A stretch of DNA of 64,000 bases from Nematostella vectensis (lineage: Eukaryota > Cnidaria > Anthozoa > Actiniaria > Edwardsiidae): contig NC_064040.1 of NCBI RefSeq assembly GCF_932526225.1, positions 10,456,856 to 10,520,855 on the forward strand. The letters run 5' to 3'. Positions 23,001-36,300 of the stretch are shown in pieces. Below the pieces are notes generated by a model. The model was not told the origin of the DNA. It was given only the letters and a program-made list of their open reading frames with translations, and did not search any database. How positions within the stretch are numbered: position 1 is the stretch's first letter; each line of letters opens with the position of its first letter. The translations under genes were made by a program, and so were the position numbers.

Positions 23001-26000
23001 AAACAAAATATTGCATTAATTTGCAAAATTGGATGTTTGTTCCGCATGCTTTTGATTGTTTTCGAAATTTCCGAAATAAAACTCAAACCTTTGAGTAATC
23101 TATGGCACATGTAAAATATAAGGTGTGATGACCCTTTAAGTCTTTTCCAGGCATACGAAACATCACACAGTCCAAACTCTATGAACGATCTCTCTCGGAG
23201 CGATCAGCTCCACTTCTTAAATCCCAGTTTTAATCGATATATTTTTTAAACATCGCTATACTTTTAGAAAACATTAACAGAGGCATTCCATTGTTTTAAA
23301 ACTTTCAGAAGCGACAACTTAGAGATTGATAATCATATCACACGCAAAGAAACAACCGACCCCACCCCCTACAGTAATAATTCTTCCCCTACCTTCATCA
23401 CATCCAAGCGGTCCTCATCGCATCTGACAAACACGCTTGAACTACTGGACAGCGGTAGAGACGTGGAGAGGGATGAGATCTCCTGCGCGAGTCGTCGTGC
23501 GCGTGCAGGGCTACCGGGATCACCGCTGGACACGGCCGACCGCAGTGCGGAAGCGAAATGGTAGCCAACAACAAACTCGAGCTTGCTGCCATCCTCCGGG
23601 ACAATCTCACACGTGTCTACATATTTAATTAAACGAGTGAAATGATTAGGAATGCCACAGATTTATTGCATAATGAAACGGCAAAACAGCTTGTGTAGAT
23701 ACGACATACAGTAATTCCCCATTTTACAGCCTTTGGTGCTAATTTTATTTTTAGTCTTCGCGGGAGTGTAGGGGATAGCGTTTATTTCCAGCTGGGCCTA
23801 ATTTCAATCCACCCTCTTGTTTTATATAAGCAAACGTCCGGGCCACATCTAAAAAAACTTACCGAACTGAAGCGGTTTCATGGCCGCCAGGTATTGCTCC
23901 TCGTTGCTTAGCGACGCACCATCATCTACCGCTGATGCCTTGCCAGCCGTGGGCTCGTGGCTCTCAATGTCATGCGCAATGACGTCCTGGATTAGTTGAG
24001 CGGTGGCCTGGATATCAGGGATGAGTAGTGCCAGTCCCTCGGCATCTGCATCGTCCTTATTATCCTGCGCGTCACCCTTTGGGGGCTCGGCACCAGGGCT
24101 GCGAGGTGGTTTGTCACGTTTTTCTCGCTTCTTGTCTCGCTTAATTCGCTTGGTGGCGCGAGAAGTCGATCTGTTTGGTAGGGGAACACAATTTGAGAAG
24201 TCCATCAGATGGCATGTGCTGTGCCAAAATCCAGGCTCCAAAAATAGAAATAGAAATAATAGAGCGGGTGGGCAGTGCTGTATAACGTGTGCGCATGCGC
24301 GTGTTCTGGCGAAAACAAACAAAATCTCAGTGTTGAATCGTTCGAGTAAAGGTACGAAAGGCTGACTTCGGTCGCTGTTTTGACTTACTGTACAGCATTA
24401 AAACCATACTGTACAAAAGATGACAGATTTGTTTGATAATGAGGAAGTTATAAAGAAAATTATACCCTTAGCTTTGCGCTAGTTTTCTTAGCATTCGCCA
24501 AAATGTGACAGTTCGCCGGTAAAAAGCCGCCATTTTATAACAAAAAGGCTGGTTTAACCGCGCGGTACTGGAACTAGTCTTGCGTTTTTCAGCACTGGCG
24601 ACCGGGTGTACCTTAGTGTTCGCGAGTAAGTGTCCACACACTGCTTCATCTTGCTGATGAGGGAAGCCAAGCAAGTGCTATCATCCTGTTGTATGTCACC
24701 GCTGCCACCAGGTGTGAGAAGGCTCAGAAGGCTTGGACACGTGGCTAACGCTCGTAGGACCTCCAACACGGCCTGGTAAAGAGGCACGTGACGCGCCATG
24801 TCTAGAACTATTGAGTAAGGGTAAAAGAACAAGGCATCATTAATATTTAGTCCTTACACATGACGCTAACTCGTCTAGAACTATTGAACAAGGGTAAAAT
24901 AACACGGCATAATCGACATGAGGCCTTGTACGTGACACAGACACTACGTTTCAATGGGAACTCGTATTTGCGAGATTTTTAATGTCTAAGGTGGAAGGTC
25001 GAAACTTGCGTTTAAGTGAGCTCAAATAAACAAACAAGGCAACGCTTTCCCCAGCATAAACGGCAATACCAGCATGGTTTAGTACCACCTTCCTCCCCCC
25101 CCCCCCTCCCCCCTTAGCTCTGGCTTTACCGGAGTCGTTGCGTAGATATGATGCCAGCGTGGGTATCAGGCAAGATCGAGATAGTAGATCAGCCACTGAG
25201 ACAGGGATCCCATCTGATCCGGGATACTCCGGACTGTAATCAAGCTCTGCAAGACTTTCCATCTTCTGCGCCCCGGATGGGCGGATGAATGCCGCTAGAA
25301 CCTGAACAGAGAGCGGGAAAAGTTAAGTTCAAAGAACTTAAACCGGCTTAATTCGAAAAAATTATTTATCAATAAAGACATCATATCTTAATAGTATAGA
25401 CACAATCAGCTAATTCGCTCGCTTTTGTCATGTGACCTGAAATGGGTACAACCCAAAACAAACACAGCGGCAGCAATTCGAGATCTTTTATAAGAAAACT
25501 ATACGAGCTACGGGCCCTACAACGTCCACACTTCACCGTTATTAGAGAAATACAACACCCACATGCAGTTTGTCCTTGACTTGGCCGGTTTCTAATACAC
25601 ACACATGGTGCAAATGGGGTTGGTACTTCATGTAGCCATCATTTAAGTGTATCCCACACACTGACCCCAACCAAAATCCTAAACATATGGCTACATGAAG
25701 TACTATCTGCGAATGACATCACCGCTGACCCACCTGTAACATGCAGGTGACATGCGCCTCCTCTGCCTGCTGTTTCTTCATAGCATTCTCTACGTCCCAG
25801 TCGGAGGTTGTTGAGCCCGTGCCGAACCCCGTCCCTTTGGCCCAGTACTGCTTCTCGCCACCAGAGTTCTGATCTGAGCCACGCAGCAGACTAAACGGTG
25901 ACAAATAAAACAATCAGAATGCTTGTCAAACATCTTGACGCCTGTCGAAGCTGACGACGTTCGTCTTTTAGAAAAACACAAAAATTTTGGGGCTAGAAAA

Positions 26001-27346
26001 CTTTTTTTTCTTACATACAAAAAGCTGGCTAATTAAATAAAAATTGATAACATCCATTACCATAAAAACAATAAATATCTTTAGTAGCACACTCTCCATG
26101 ACAAGATGATCAAAAGCGCATGAAAAGTCGACATCAACCGCCACTGGTAAACATCACCAACAACACTTCTACACATACACCTATTTCAATAAACGTTGAT
26201 GGTGCGTTGAATGGAGAATGGCAAATGGCAGCTTTAAGACCAATCTTGGCCTGTAGGTATATTTACCCCAAAGAGTAAAGAGTAAGTAAACTAATCGCAC
26301 AAATTATTCACATTCTCCTGCTTTCAGTAGAAATACGAGGAGTTCCTTTGTATTTTGGATGGTAGCACTGCCATTTAGCAATTGCCATATGCGCTGACAA
26401 CCTACCTTATTACACATTATAAACAATTTGCATAAAAAAGTGACGCGAAAATTAAGTGTCGCCAAAACTGCGATGCGCGAAAATTAAGTGAGTACACAAA
26501 AAGCCTTTGAATTAAATATCAACCGTTTCATAAGCTTTATGGCTAGACCTTGTCTACTTAGTCCTCTAATGTACATATAGTAGCGTAACGGGTTGAGATG
26601 CACAATTCTGAACTGTATTCATAGATTTATGTGGAACTAGACTTAGCCCACGCATGTTTCTGTGACAGTTTGTTAAAGTATTTAAAATGAAAGCACATTT
26701 TAATTCCAATTGTTTTGCTTGATGTTATTGTACAAAAACCTAACAAATAAAGTAACTTTTACGAAAATAGCGAAATCGCGAAAATAAGATGTCGCGAGAA
26801 TTAAATGTAATAGGGTATTTTGAAATAGGTGTATACACCTATTTCAATAAAGGTTGTCAGTGCACATGGCAAATGACGATTGGCAAATGGCAGTTCTGCG
26901 ACCGAAAGTAACCATGCGTCTCGAAGAATATGGATAAATCGAAACAATTATCCATTAACGGTTACTAATGCTTGGCTCTGACATTGCAGGACTTTATTTA
27001 ACACCTTTGATTTTACGAATAATTAGTACCCATAAGCCATTTGCCATTCGCCATTTGCACTGACAACCGTTTGTGAAATATGTGTATACAAACACGACCT
27101 ACTTTCCCGTGAGCGCGGCGACGGTCTGTATTGCAAGCCTGTCCGTCTGTCCGAGGGTTCGCGGCTCGTGGTGACTCAACACACCCAGACACACCAACAC
27201 CAAATCCACAGCGCCTTGATGCAACGAAGCCTCCCTCAGCGCGACCCCGGTCATGCCAGACAGCGGTGATGAGTGATACAGCAGGCGTAGGATTTGAAAT
27301 GGCAGGGTCGGCAGAGAGCACGCTGTTTGTGAGGAGAGCACGGATC
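20050..27346 (-). CDS. BIRC6: BIRC6 exons 38-47: C-terminal helices and UBC domain
   Basis: Exons: 27346-27103, 25890-25734, 25301-25130, 24807-24612, 24170-23863, 23616-23393, 22783-22622, 21403-21326, 21133-20945, 20265-20050. Exon 39 has [12 protein letters not shown], exon 40 [13 protein letters not shown], exon 43 [19 protein letters not shown]. The UBC domain spans exons 43-47: [30 protein letters not shown], then [17 protein letters not shown]. The cysteine in VCLSIL (second codon of exon 45, residue about 4362) is the thioester-forming catalytic residue, and FNPN corresponds to the HPN-type motif of E2 enzymes. The protein ends HHSDEDSE, shorter than the human tail. The catalytic core appears intact. 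Confidence 0.96.
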
Positions 27347-30300
27347 CTGCAAGAAACGGTTACTTGAGTATTACGGTCGACCCGGAAAAGAAAACTCCAA
27401 CCTTACAGACGTCCCTCTGAACAGCCTCTTGATTTATGCAGACCCCTCTACAATAAACCCTCACTTTACGGACATCCAGCTGGAGTCAACCCTCACTTTA
27501 CGGACATCCAGCTGGAGTCAACCATCGCTTTACGGACATCCAGCTGGAGTCAACCATCGCTTTACGGACATCCAGCTGGAGTCAACCATCGCTTTACGGA
27601 CATCCAGCTGGAGTCAACCATCGCTTTACGGACACCCCGATACCGTTAACTTCTTACTTTACGGACACCCCGATACAGTCGATTCTCGCTTTTCGAACAC
27701 CCCGATAGAGTCAATTCTCGCTTTACGGACACCCCGATACAGTCAATTCTCACTTTACGAACACCCCGATAGAGTCAATTCTCGCTTTACGAACACCCCG
27801 ATAGAGTCAATTCTCACTTTACGAACACCCGATACAGTCAATTCTCGCTTTACGAACACCCGATAGAGTCAATTCTCGCTTTACGGACACCCGATACAGT
27901 CAATTCTCGCTTTACGGACATCCTACTAAAATCAGCTCTCCCTTTCCTGCTACATTTAATTATCGCTTCATTGACACCCCACTATAGTCAACCCTCTCTT
28001 TACAGACACCCCGGTGCAGCCAAACATTGCTTTACGCTGCTATAGTCAACCCTCGCTCTACGGACACCCTGCTAAACAGTCTACTCTTGATTGTAAGCAC
28101 ATCTCATTACAGTCAATTCTCATCATGCTACAACGTACACCCCACAAATAGCGAGAGTTCCTAAACTAGATTTTAAACAAAGTACAAATAAAATAAGGTA
28201 AAGATTGTGTTTCCTAGATACTGTAAGGCAAAAAAGCCTAGAAGATGACGTAAAGCAGGCTTACCACCGTTCCCATCATCCTCTGCGCCGAGTAGCAGCC
28301 TAAGGAGACACTGCGCCCGCGATCTGTCCTGCAGCAACACGTCAGCGTAACCAGGGAGACAAATAAACAGTCCAAATGCCGCCAATGAATGGCCCGGGAT
28401 CTTACTGAGCACCGACCGAGACAACGAAAACAGAGGCAGCGAAAAAGCCAATGGCAGCGCTACCGGCTGATTATGCGGCTGTGCTCCGCCAATCGAAGCT
28501 GTCGGTTGCGGCATAACCACCGCACATGACAATCGCGATGATAAGATAGCAAGGCCACGATACGAGGCGAAGATGTGCAGAGCGGAAGGCAGTGGATCAG
28601 TGTCAACTAACTTGTCATCCGCCATGTGCGCCGTCAGGGCGCCACAGCTCTTTCGGGAGAGTTCCAAGCAGCCGGTACCCGGCGGTAAGCCTCGCTGCAT
28701 CAGCGCATGAACGAGCTGCGATAGGCTAAGCTCGCCGGGTATCGTGCTGTTGCCTAGCAACACATGATGACGACACATGGGGATGGACGGGTAGGGCTTG
28801 AGCAGACTACCCTCTAGTTTCTTGCTTGAAAGCCTCTTCAGAGCAGAAGATGCCTTTCCACGTTTCGATTTGACGTTCATGCACGCCGCAATGCTTAACC
28901 CCTCAAGGAGGTCCGAGTCGCCAAACTGGGCAAAGTCGTCTAGTTCCCCAGTCTTACTAGAGTCGTCTTCAACTCCACTGTCACCATCACTTGGCTTGGA
29001 CTGTGAGGCGATGGGCGGAGCCTGGTCGTCCAGATCAGCCACCTTAGAGGTTAACTTGGCTCGAACGATCATCACATTGTGGCCGGCACCGAACCTGGGA
29101 TGCCATTCGCACCCGTGAGAGAATGGAGTTGGTGGAAGCGATGTGATGGCCGCTTCTGAGTGCACACATACATCAATGGCTTCATCCTGCAGGAAGGCCT
29201 CTAGGATAAGCCGACGCAAGAAACCGCTGAGGCCAAGCCCTTTGGTGTCGCCCCTTAGTTGGGCCCCAGTAGTGCTGCTTTCGCCAGGAAAGCAACAGGG
29301 TGTCTCCATGACATTGCACAGAAGCTGCGCAAACAATTGCTGGTTGCTGGGATGCATAGTGATGCACTTGCAGAAAAACCTGATTGCGGCTGACTCGATG
29401 GCCATCCGATGTTGTGTTGATGAAGTGGTCGACGCATGACTCATGGCAGCCGCAGGACCGAAAAGTCTACCAGAACCTAAAACCAACAGTAGTGGCTTCC
29501 AGAAAGCGTGACCACTCTGTCCAAACCAGTCTTTGATGATTGGCTCCTCCGCACACTGGGCCAGGAACGACAACACCTTCGCCAGATTCCTCAGGGACAG
29601 ATAAATCACAGCAGAATCGCTGTTACTGTTACCTAGCAACGTGTTTGACAAGTGATTGAGAGCATTGTGGATGACACTCAGGAGACCGGATTCTAGCAGC
29701 AGCTGACTAGTGATTGGTGTATTGCTGGCGCGGGACAGGGTGCCCATGCAGTCATCGCTGGTGACAAACGGTAAGTAAGAGCTGTCATCATGGTATCCCT
29801 GTTGTCGTGCTATGTCTACGAGAGCCTGGGCTCCAGTTAGCTCCAGCAATAGTTGGAAATAGACAGGGCAGACGTGGCACAGGGAGCCAATGAGGTAATC
29901 GATGGCTTGCTTCAGGGTTTCTTGTCTTGATACAAACTGGGACCATGTAAAAAGTGCGCTGAAATATAGACGACCAATTGTAAGCATAACAAAAGCAACA
30001 AGTGCAGCATGCTCCGAATCAAATAATTCACCTTTTTCAGTACTTTTCACAAGTCTTTGCGAGGATGAAAACAAACTTTGTTATTTTGTTAACAATTTTT
30101 ACGTCTGAACTTCGTTTAACGCACGCGTCGCAAAGAGTTGTGGGAAGAAATGAGGAAGGTGAAAAGACCAAACATTAATTTCAAGGGGATCACACAACTT
30201 CATCATCGCAAATCTAGGGTTTTTGTCTTACCCACTCATAAAAGAAAAAATCTTTTTTTAAACTTCTTTTAAACTTGTAGCTAAATAAGGAGAGATGCCT

Positions 30301-33300
30301 GCCTACCATATGATTTGGCTTTGGTATCAAAACAATAAGAAAATAATAGTTAACACTATTACTAACAGTATGTGTTACATGGTAAAAAAGAAAAAGAAGC
30401 TTGGTAATATTAAAAAAAAATGTCTTAGGAGCATTCTACAGGCTCAATGCTCTTACATTATAACTATTAAATAAGAGCTAATTGGCTAAAGCTATTGCTT
30501 AAAAACCAAAACATTGTTGAAAAGATAAAAAAAACATTTTGATAGCAATTTTCAAAGGCGGATCTTTAAATCTTATTTTGAGATATTCAGAGTAAAACTT
30601 TTCTTTATACATAGAAGCAGAACAAATTCCATCGCAAGAGGGGTGGGGGGGGGGGGACATGTATCCGAGATAAATCCTTCTACATACCGGAAATGGGTCT
30701 CCCTAATCTCTGACATGACAACGTCACTCTGCTGTGATTCGGCAGCTAAATAAAGCACGGCCGCAAGGGCCTGGATCTGGCCGGTAAGCGCATGCGTAGT
30801 GGTGCTGGGTAGGTCCGAGTTGGAGGTGAGTGACCGTATCCAATCGGCGAAAATCTTCATTCTAAAAGAACAAAGCACATGAAAGTAAAAGTATTTTTAC
30901 AAAAGTTCATGTTTCATCCGATGATGAGGGATAGGGGTGATTCATGGACGATCTCAAGTTCTTGTTTAATGGTAACACTTATCAGAGATCACTAACCAGA
31001 AAATGAAACCTTAAGGTTGGTTCTCACTTGGACGTAAGCGCAAGCGGAACGCACGAAGTTTTCCGATTCTCACTAGAGCATAAGCGCAAGTGGAAGCGCA
31101 AGAGAACCCAACTGCTTGATTTTCTTGCGCTTGCGCTTGTGTTTGACCGATTCTGATTTGTTTTGTGCTTCCGTTTGTGCTTGCGTCCTAGTGAGAACCA
31201 ACCTTTAAGGTTGGTCACTATACCAGGTTGGTTCTCATTTGAACGCAAGCGCAACAGAACGCAACTACTTGATTTTCTTGCGCTTGCGCTTGTGTTTGAC
31301 AGATTCTCACTTGTACTGCGCTTTCGTTTACGCTTACGCTTGCGTCCTAGTAAGAACCAGCCTTTATGATGTGTAAGACAATGAGCAATAGTTGGTTTCT
31401 TGAAATCTAATAATATTCCAACAAGGAGAAAATAATTCCTGATTTACTATCTAAAAAAAAAGTAGAGTTTTCGTTACCGTTTTGGTGCAGTCCCGTCGCT
31501 GATACAGCCAAGCTCATAGATGAGCTGTACTGAAGAGGATGACACGTGCCAGCCACGTGATGCCTGTTCCGGGTCAGCGAGCAGACTGGTCAGCAGCAGT
31601 TCGTCAAGGCTACTACAGTGGAGCGCAAGTCGGAGAAGCACGGCTTCCTGGCATCCTGTGAAGAGGTCACTACAAGAAAAAGAAGACAGATCGTAAGAAA
31701 AAACATCTTTCAAAACATTTTCCATATATCAAAACATAAATGAGATGTTTCAGAGTTAAGATCCAGACACATGTTTTGGAAGGATTGGATACAGACCTTC
31801 TTAATGTGTTAATGTGTCTTAATGTGTCATTGTCTTTTCTTAGAATGCGTCACTGTTTTTTCGCTTTGAATATGTCACTGTTTCCTTTCTTAGGATGTTT
31901 CACCCTCTCTTCAGAATCTGTCACTGTTTTTCTATGTGCTACTGTCTTTTCTTGGTATGTGTCACTGACTTTCTTAGAATGTGTCACTGTCTTTTTTAAG
32001 AATTTGTCACTGTCTTTTCTTATAAAGTTTCATGGTATCTTTTCTTTTATTGCCACTGTGCCTTTAAGAATGTGTCACTGTCTTTTCTCACTATGTGCCA
32101 CTGTCTTTATTTAAATCATGGTGTTTTTTCTTAGAATGTTAGAATATTAACTTCATTTTACCTTGGCAAACGATAAAAATATCAGCAGAGCTCGTCGTTA
32201 CAGTTTTAATATAAAGAGGATAGCAAAGAGAGTTGTAAGAGAAGGATTAAGAGCCAAGAAAAGTGTTTACTGCACCTCTTGCTGGATGACAGCATGTCAA
32301 TACAAACAGAGAACACTTCCCGCAGCTGAGACAATGACGTCAGGGTTGCCATGGCAGCAGGTGAAGTGTGCCGCAAGCAGTGGTGAAGCAGACGCACCCA
32401 ATTTAAGCTGATAATAAATGCGTATATATAGTCAATGTTAATGTATCGCATGATGAACATGGGACATATAATATAGTCAATTTAGCAAATTTCCAATAGT
32501 TTTCCATGGTATGTACTCTAATGATCACTTTACGGCATGATCAAAATGTTGTGGAGTCATGAGACGCGTAGCGCCTATTAACTAGAAAAGGTTGAGAACT
32601 AAATTTCTCGCATTTAAATCAAGGTTTTTCGCCTCTTTCGCTTCAAGTGAACCTGCAAGGATTGTGTGAATCCCGTGGTATGTCCTCTGATTCACCATTG
32701 CTAACTACCAATCAGAAAGCGAGGTTACGCGCAAGTTTTGTTGAGTACATAATTCCAATGTAATTGTACTTCATGAAAGAACATGATGGTGAACAGATTC
32801 ATATATCGTTCAAATATGAAGTCGATAGTAAGCCATCATTCCAGCCAGGCTCACCATGTCATCTGCTCTAGTGGATCCCCTGTGAGGGAGCCGTCATCAG
32901 GAGGGCCATACAGAGTGGAGCCCCACACCTTGATTTGGGATAGACCCAGCGTCTCTGAGTCCCTGGGCCTTCTACACCGCACGCACACATTCTGAGAAAA
33001 GAAGAGGGGACATATTCTAGGACACATTGACACACTCTGAGACAAGACCTAGTGACACATTCTGAGACAAGACATATTGACACATTCTAATCCATGACAC
33101 ATTGACACATTCCGAGACAAGACACCTTGACACATTCTAAGGCAAGGCCCAGTGACACGTTCTGAAACAAGACACATTGACACATTCTGAGTCAAGACAT
33201 ATTGACACATTCTGAAACAAGACACATTGACACATTCCGAGAAAAGACACCTTGACACATTCTAAGGCAAGGCCCAGTGACACGTTCTGAGACAAGTCAG

Positions 33301-36300
33301 ATTGACACATTCAGAGACAAGACACTGTGACACATTCTGAGAAAAGAGTGATGGGCGATGATTCCTCACCTGGGCTACTTGAGGTTGTTGGAACTGCAGT
33401 TTTATCACACTGAGACCGCTGGTCATGACTGGCTTGCTTGCGGGCACCATGACAGCACCGTCCACGCTATAGTCCAAGGCAACATATGACGGGCATGCTG
33501 TGGTGGGGAGAAAAATGAGATCAGTCACATCATGATATCGATTAACACAGAGTAGTAGGGTTCGTTAATTCCTCGTCATGGGCTTTGCCATAATTTGCAC
33601 ATTTAGTTTGCTCGTGGAGTTCCCGTGGACAGCGTCGGGACTGATATGATTCTGCCAATAGAACAAGCAGATGAACAAGAACAATATAAAACTTTATTTT
33701 AGATTGTTCAGATCAGCTTTCCTCTCTCCTGACGGCGGATTGTTGAGTTAATGTTGAGCTCAAATGGCTGCAATTCTTATATAGTCAGCTCAAAACGTCC
33801 TAAGTATAAATCAAATTTAATTCAAGAATACTTGAAATTCTAAACTGTGATACTAGCCTAATAGTCGTTCAGAACTCGATTATAACGTTCCTCGATAAAC
33901 TATCTGAGTTCAAAAAATGCGACAAACTTTGAGGTCACCTCAAGCAAAGGGCAAGTGCAGAAAATGTTGATAATTAATACTAGCAAAAAACGAAAAGGTT
34001 TGAATACTAAAAAAATACTAAAAATTATCTTACTTGTCAGTCCTGCAGTATGCGGCTGTATGTGAACCTCGTGCATCAGTACTGGCGTTGGTAGATGAAT
34101 ATTGAGATCGCACCAAAGCTCCCCGGGATAGAAGTGGTAGGACCATGCGGCCGACCTCGCCCTCCTATGAGGGGCTGTGGCCTTGAGTAAGGCATCCGGT
34201 GCATGAGAAGTAGGACGAGAGCAGCTGATGGTACCTAAAATGTGGACAAATGTGTAAGCACCAAAGCTGAAGGAGAAGCCTTGCTCAAAGGCATTGGCAC
34301 ACGGCTGGAAAGAAAAGCTGGCAAAGACTGATTCAAAGATGTTAGAACACAGGCGAAATGCGAAGCTGGCTAGGAATGGTACAAGGAATATAGTGTTGTA
34401 AAAAAGGAAAGGGCCAGCTGATGGGTAGTACCTCAAAAAGAGCAAAGGCAAGTTTGAGAAAACATGAACAGGCAAGCCTGAGGCTTTCAGTTTCGTGCGC
34501 ACCAAATCATTTTGATTTGTGGATAATTGCATTTTAAAATGTAAATGATTAAAAGGGCCTGTACTTACCAAAGGGGGCGTAATTAACCAGCCCCTTGTCT
34601 TTCTCCGCCTCCCAGATAGCAGCAAGTAGTGGTTTAGCCGAGCTGTTACTGCCGGCATCAGTGCGTTTGGCCAGCTGGCGCATTACTGGTATCAGCTCTT
34701 GCACGTCCTGGTTGAGCTCAACTGTATGGCTCGCCAGAAGGTTTGAAAACAGGACCTCAAAGCCACCTGTAGGACAAGCATCGATTAGTAGGATCACATT
34801 GATTGGGTGAAAATGCAATGGAATACATTATAAATAGGGCGCTCCATCTATATAAGATATGTGGTTTATGTCCACCATGTGGCTGGCAAGTAGGCTGGTT
34901 AGGGACCTCGAAACCACACGGACACAAGACCAACATTAATTAGTAGTATCACCTTGGTTGGGTGAAAGTGCAATGTAATACAGTATAAATAGGGTGTTCC
35001 ATCTGATGAGATATGTGCAACTGATTTAAAGTATAGGACTTAAAGTGGTTTCTTGAGTGATAAACATGCCGAATTATATCTGTTGTACCAATATTTGTGC
35101 AATCAATATACTTGAACTACTGGCACTACGTACCTCTTTCATTAAAAGCTGCAACTTGCTCCTCAGTTTTCAGCAACGTGAACAGGAACCAGAGAAAAGG
35201 CTCAGACAACTCAACAATCGGTTCCGGCGCTCTGCTTCTTCCCTCTCTCAGCTTAGTTTCCCCACCCTCCCTACCTTCACTCAGTTCGCCGCCAAGGAAT
35301 CGAATAACGGTGGTTATCAGTGGATTTTTGTCACTTAATTGACTCTGGATGACAGACGCGATTTGAAGGATACCATCCTCCACTGATACCGGATCTCCAG
35401 ACACAATCACCTCATCAGTGTCTGACTTGGTGTTGACCATGCTGGCACCGGTCAAAAGGACGCCGATGTTATTGGAGTTACTGAGGTTAAGGCAGCATAG
35501 AAGATTGAGACATATCTTTTCGTCCTTGATGATGATCTCAGGTAGTTCACTCTTGGGGAGATCTGTCTTGATAGAGCCACTTGGAGATGGCTTAGTTTTA
35601 CCACCTGCGATTGGCTTCTCTTGGCGGTCTGTGCTTTTCTGACCACTACCATCATTCCACTGTACTTCAACGTCATTTGCATCCTCCTTCTCGCCCTTGC
35701 CTTGGCTATCATGTCCCGGAAACTCTTCCTTCTCTAGGGTGCCATCACTCTCAGCGTCACCAGACGATGGAGAAGTTTCCTCACCTGACGTATCTGGGGT
35801 TGAAGGAGAAGATGCACCCTTGTCTTTCTGCGTGAGGGAAGATCCTTCATTGTCTTGGGTTTCATCCTCGACGGCTTTGGCCAGTGCCTGCAGCGTCTTG
35901 TACAAGCTGTCGGATGCCACCTCGAGCACGTGGATCCCTTCCTGGTCAGCACCCTTTAGCCTTGACTCATCTGCAAAAGATACAGGGAACCAATGATAAA
36001 TCAACATCCATCGATACATTGGTACATCACTCCTTCCTGCTCCTGCCTTTCCCATTATGAGCTTTTTAAACAGATTTGTCAAAAAAAAACTAGCTCACGA
36101 TAGTACGTACCTTGTCCTGAAGGCCCCTGTTGATCTTGCCGAAGACTGGACAAGTCCTTTTGTGACCCCTCATCCTTACCATCAACCTCTGTGCGTGGCA
36201 GCCTTATCAACATGATAGCCAGACTGAGGAGCTTGGTAAGCCATGTGCTGTGCACTATCCAAGGCCCACTGACGCTTTTACCCTCCAGGAACTGTGAGGT

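Noticed and set aside
27429-27866. Plus-strand 145-residue repetitive frame
   Set aside because: Translation of a degenerate 31-33 bp minisatellite in a BIRC6 intron.
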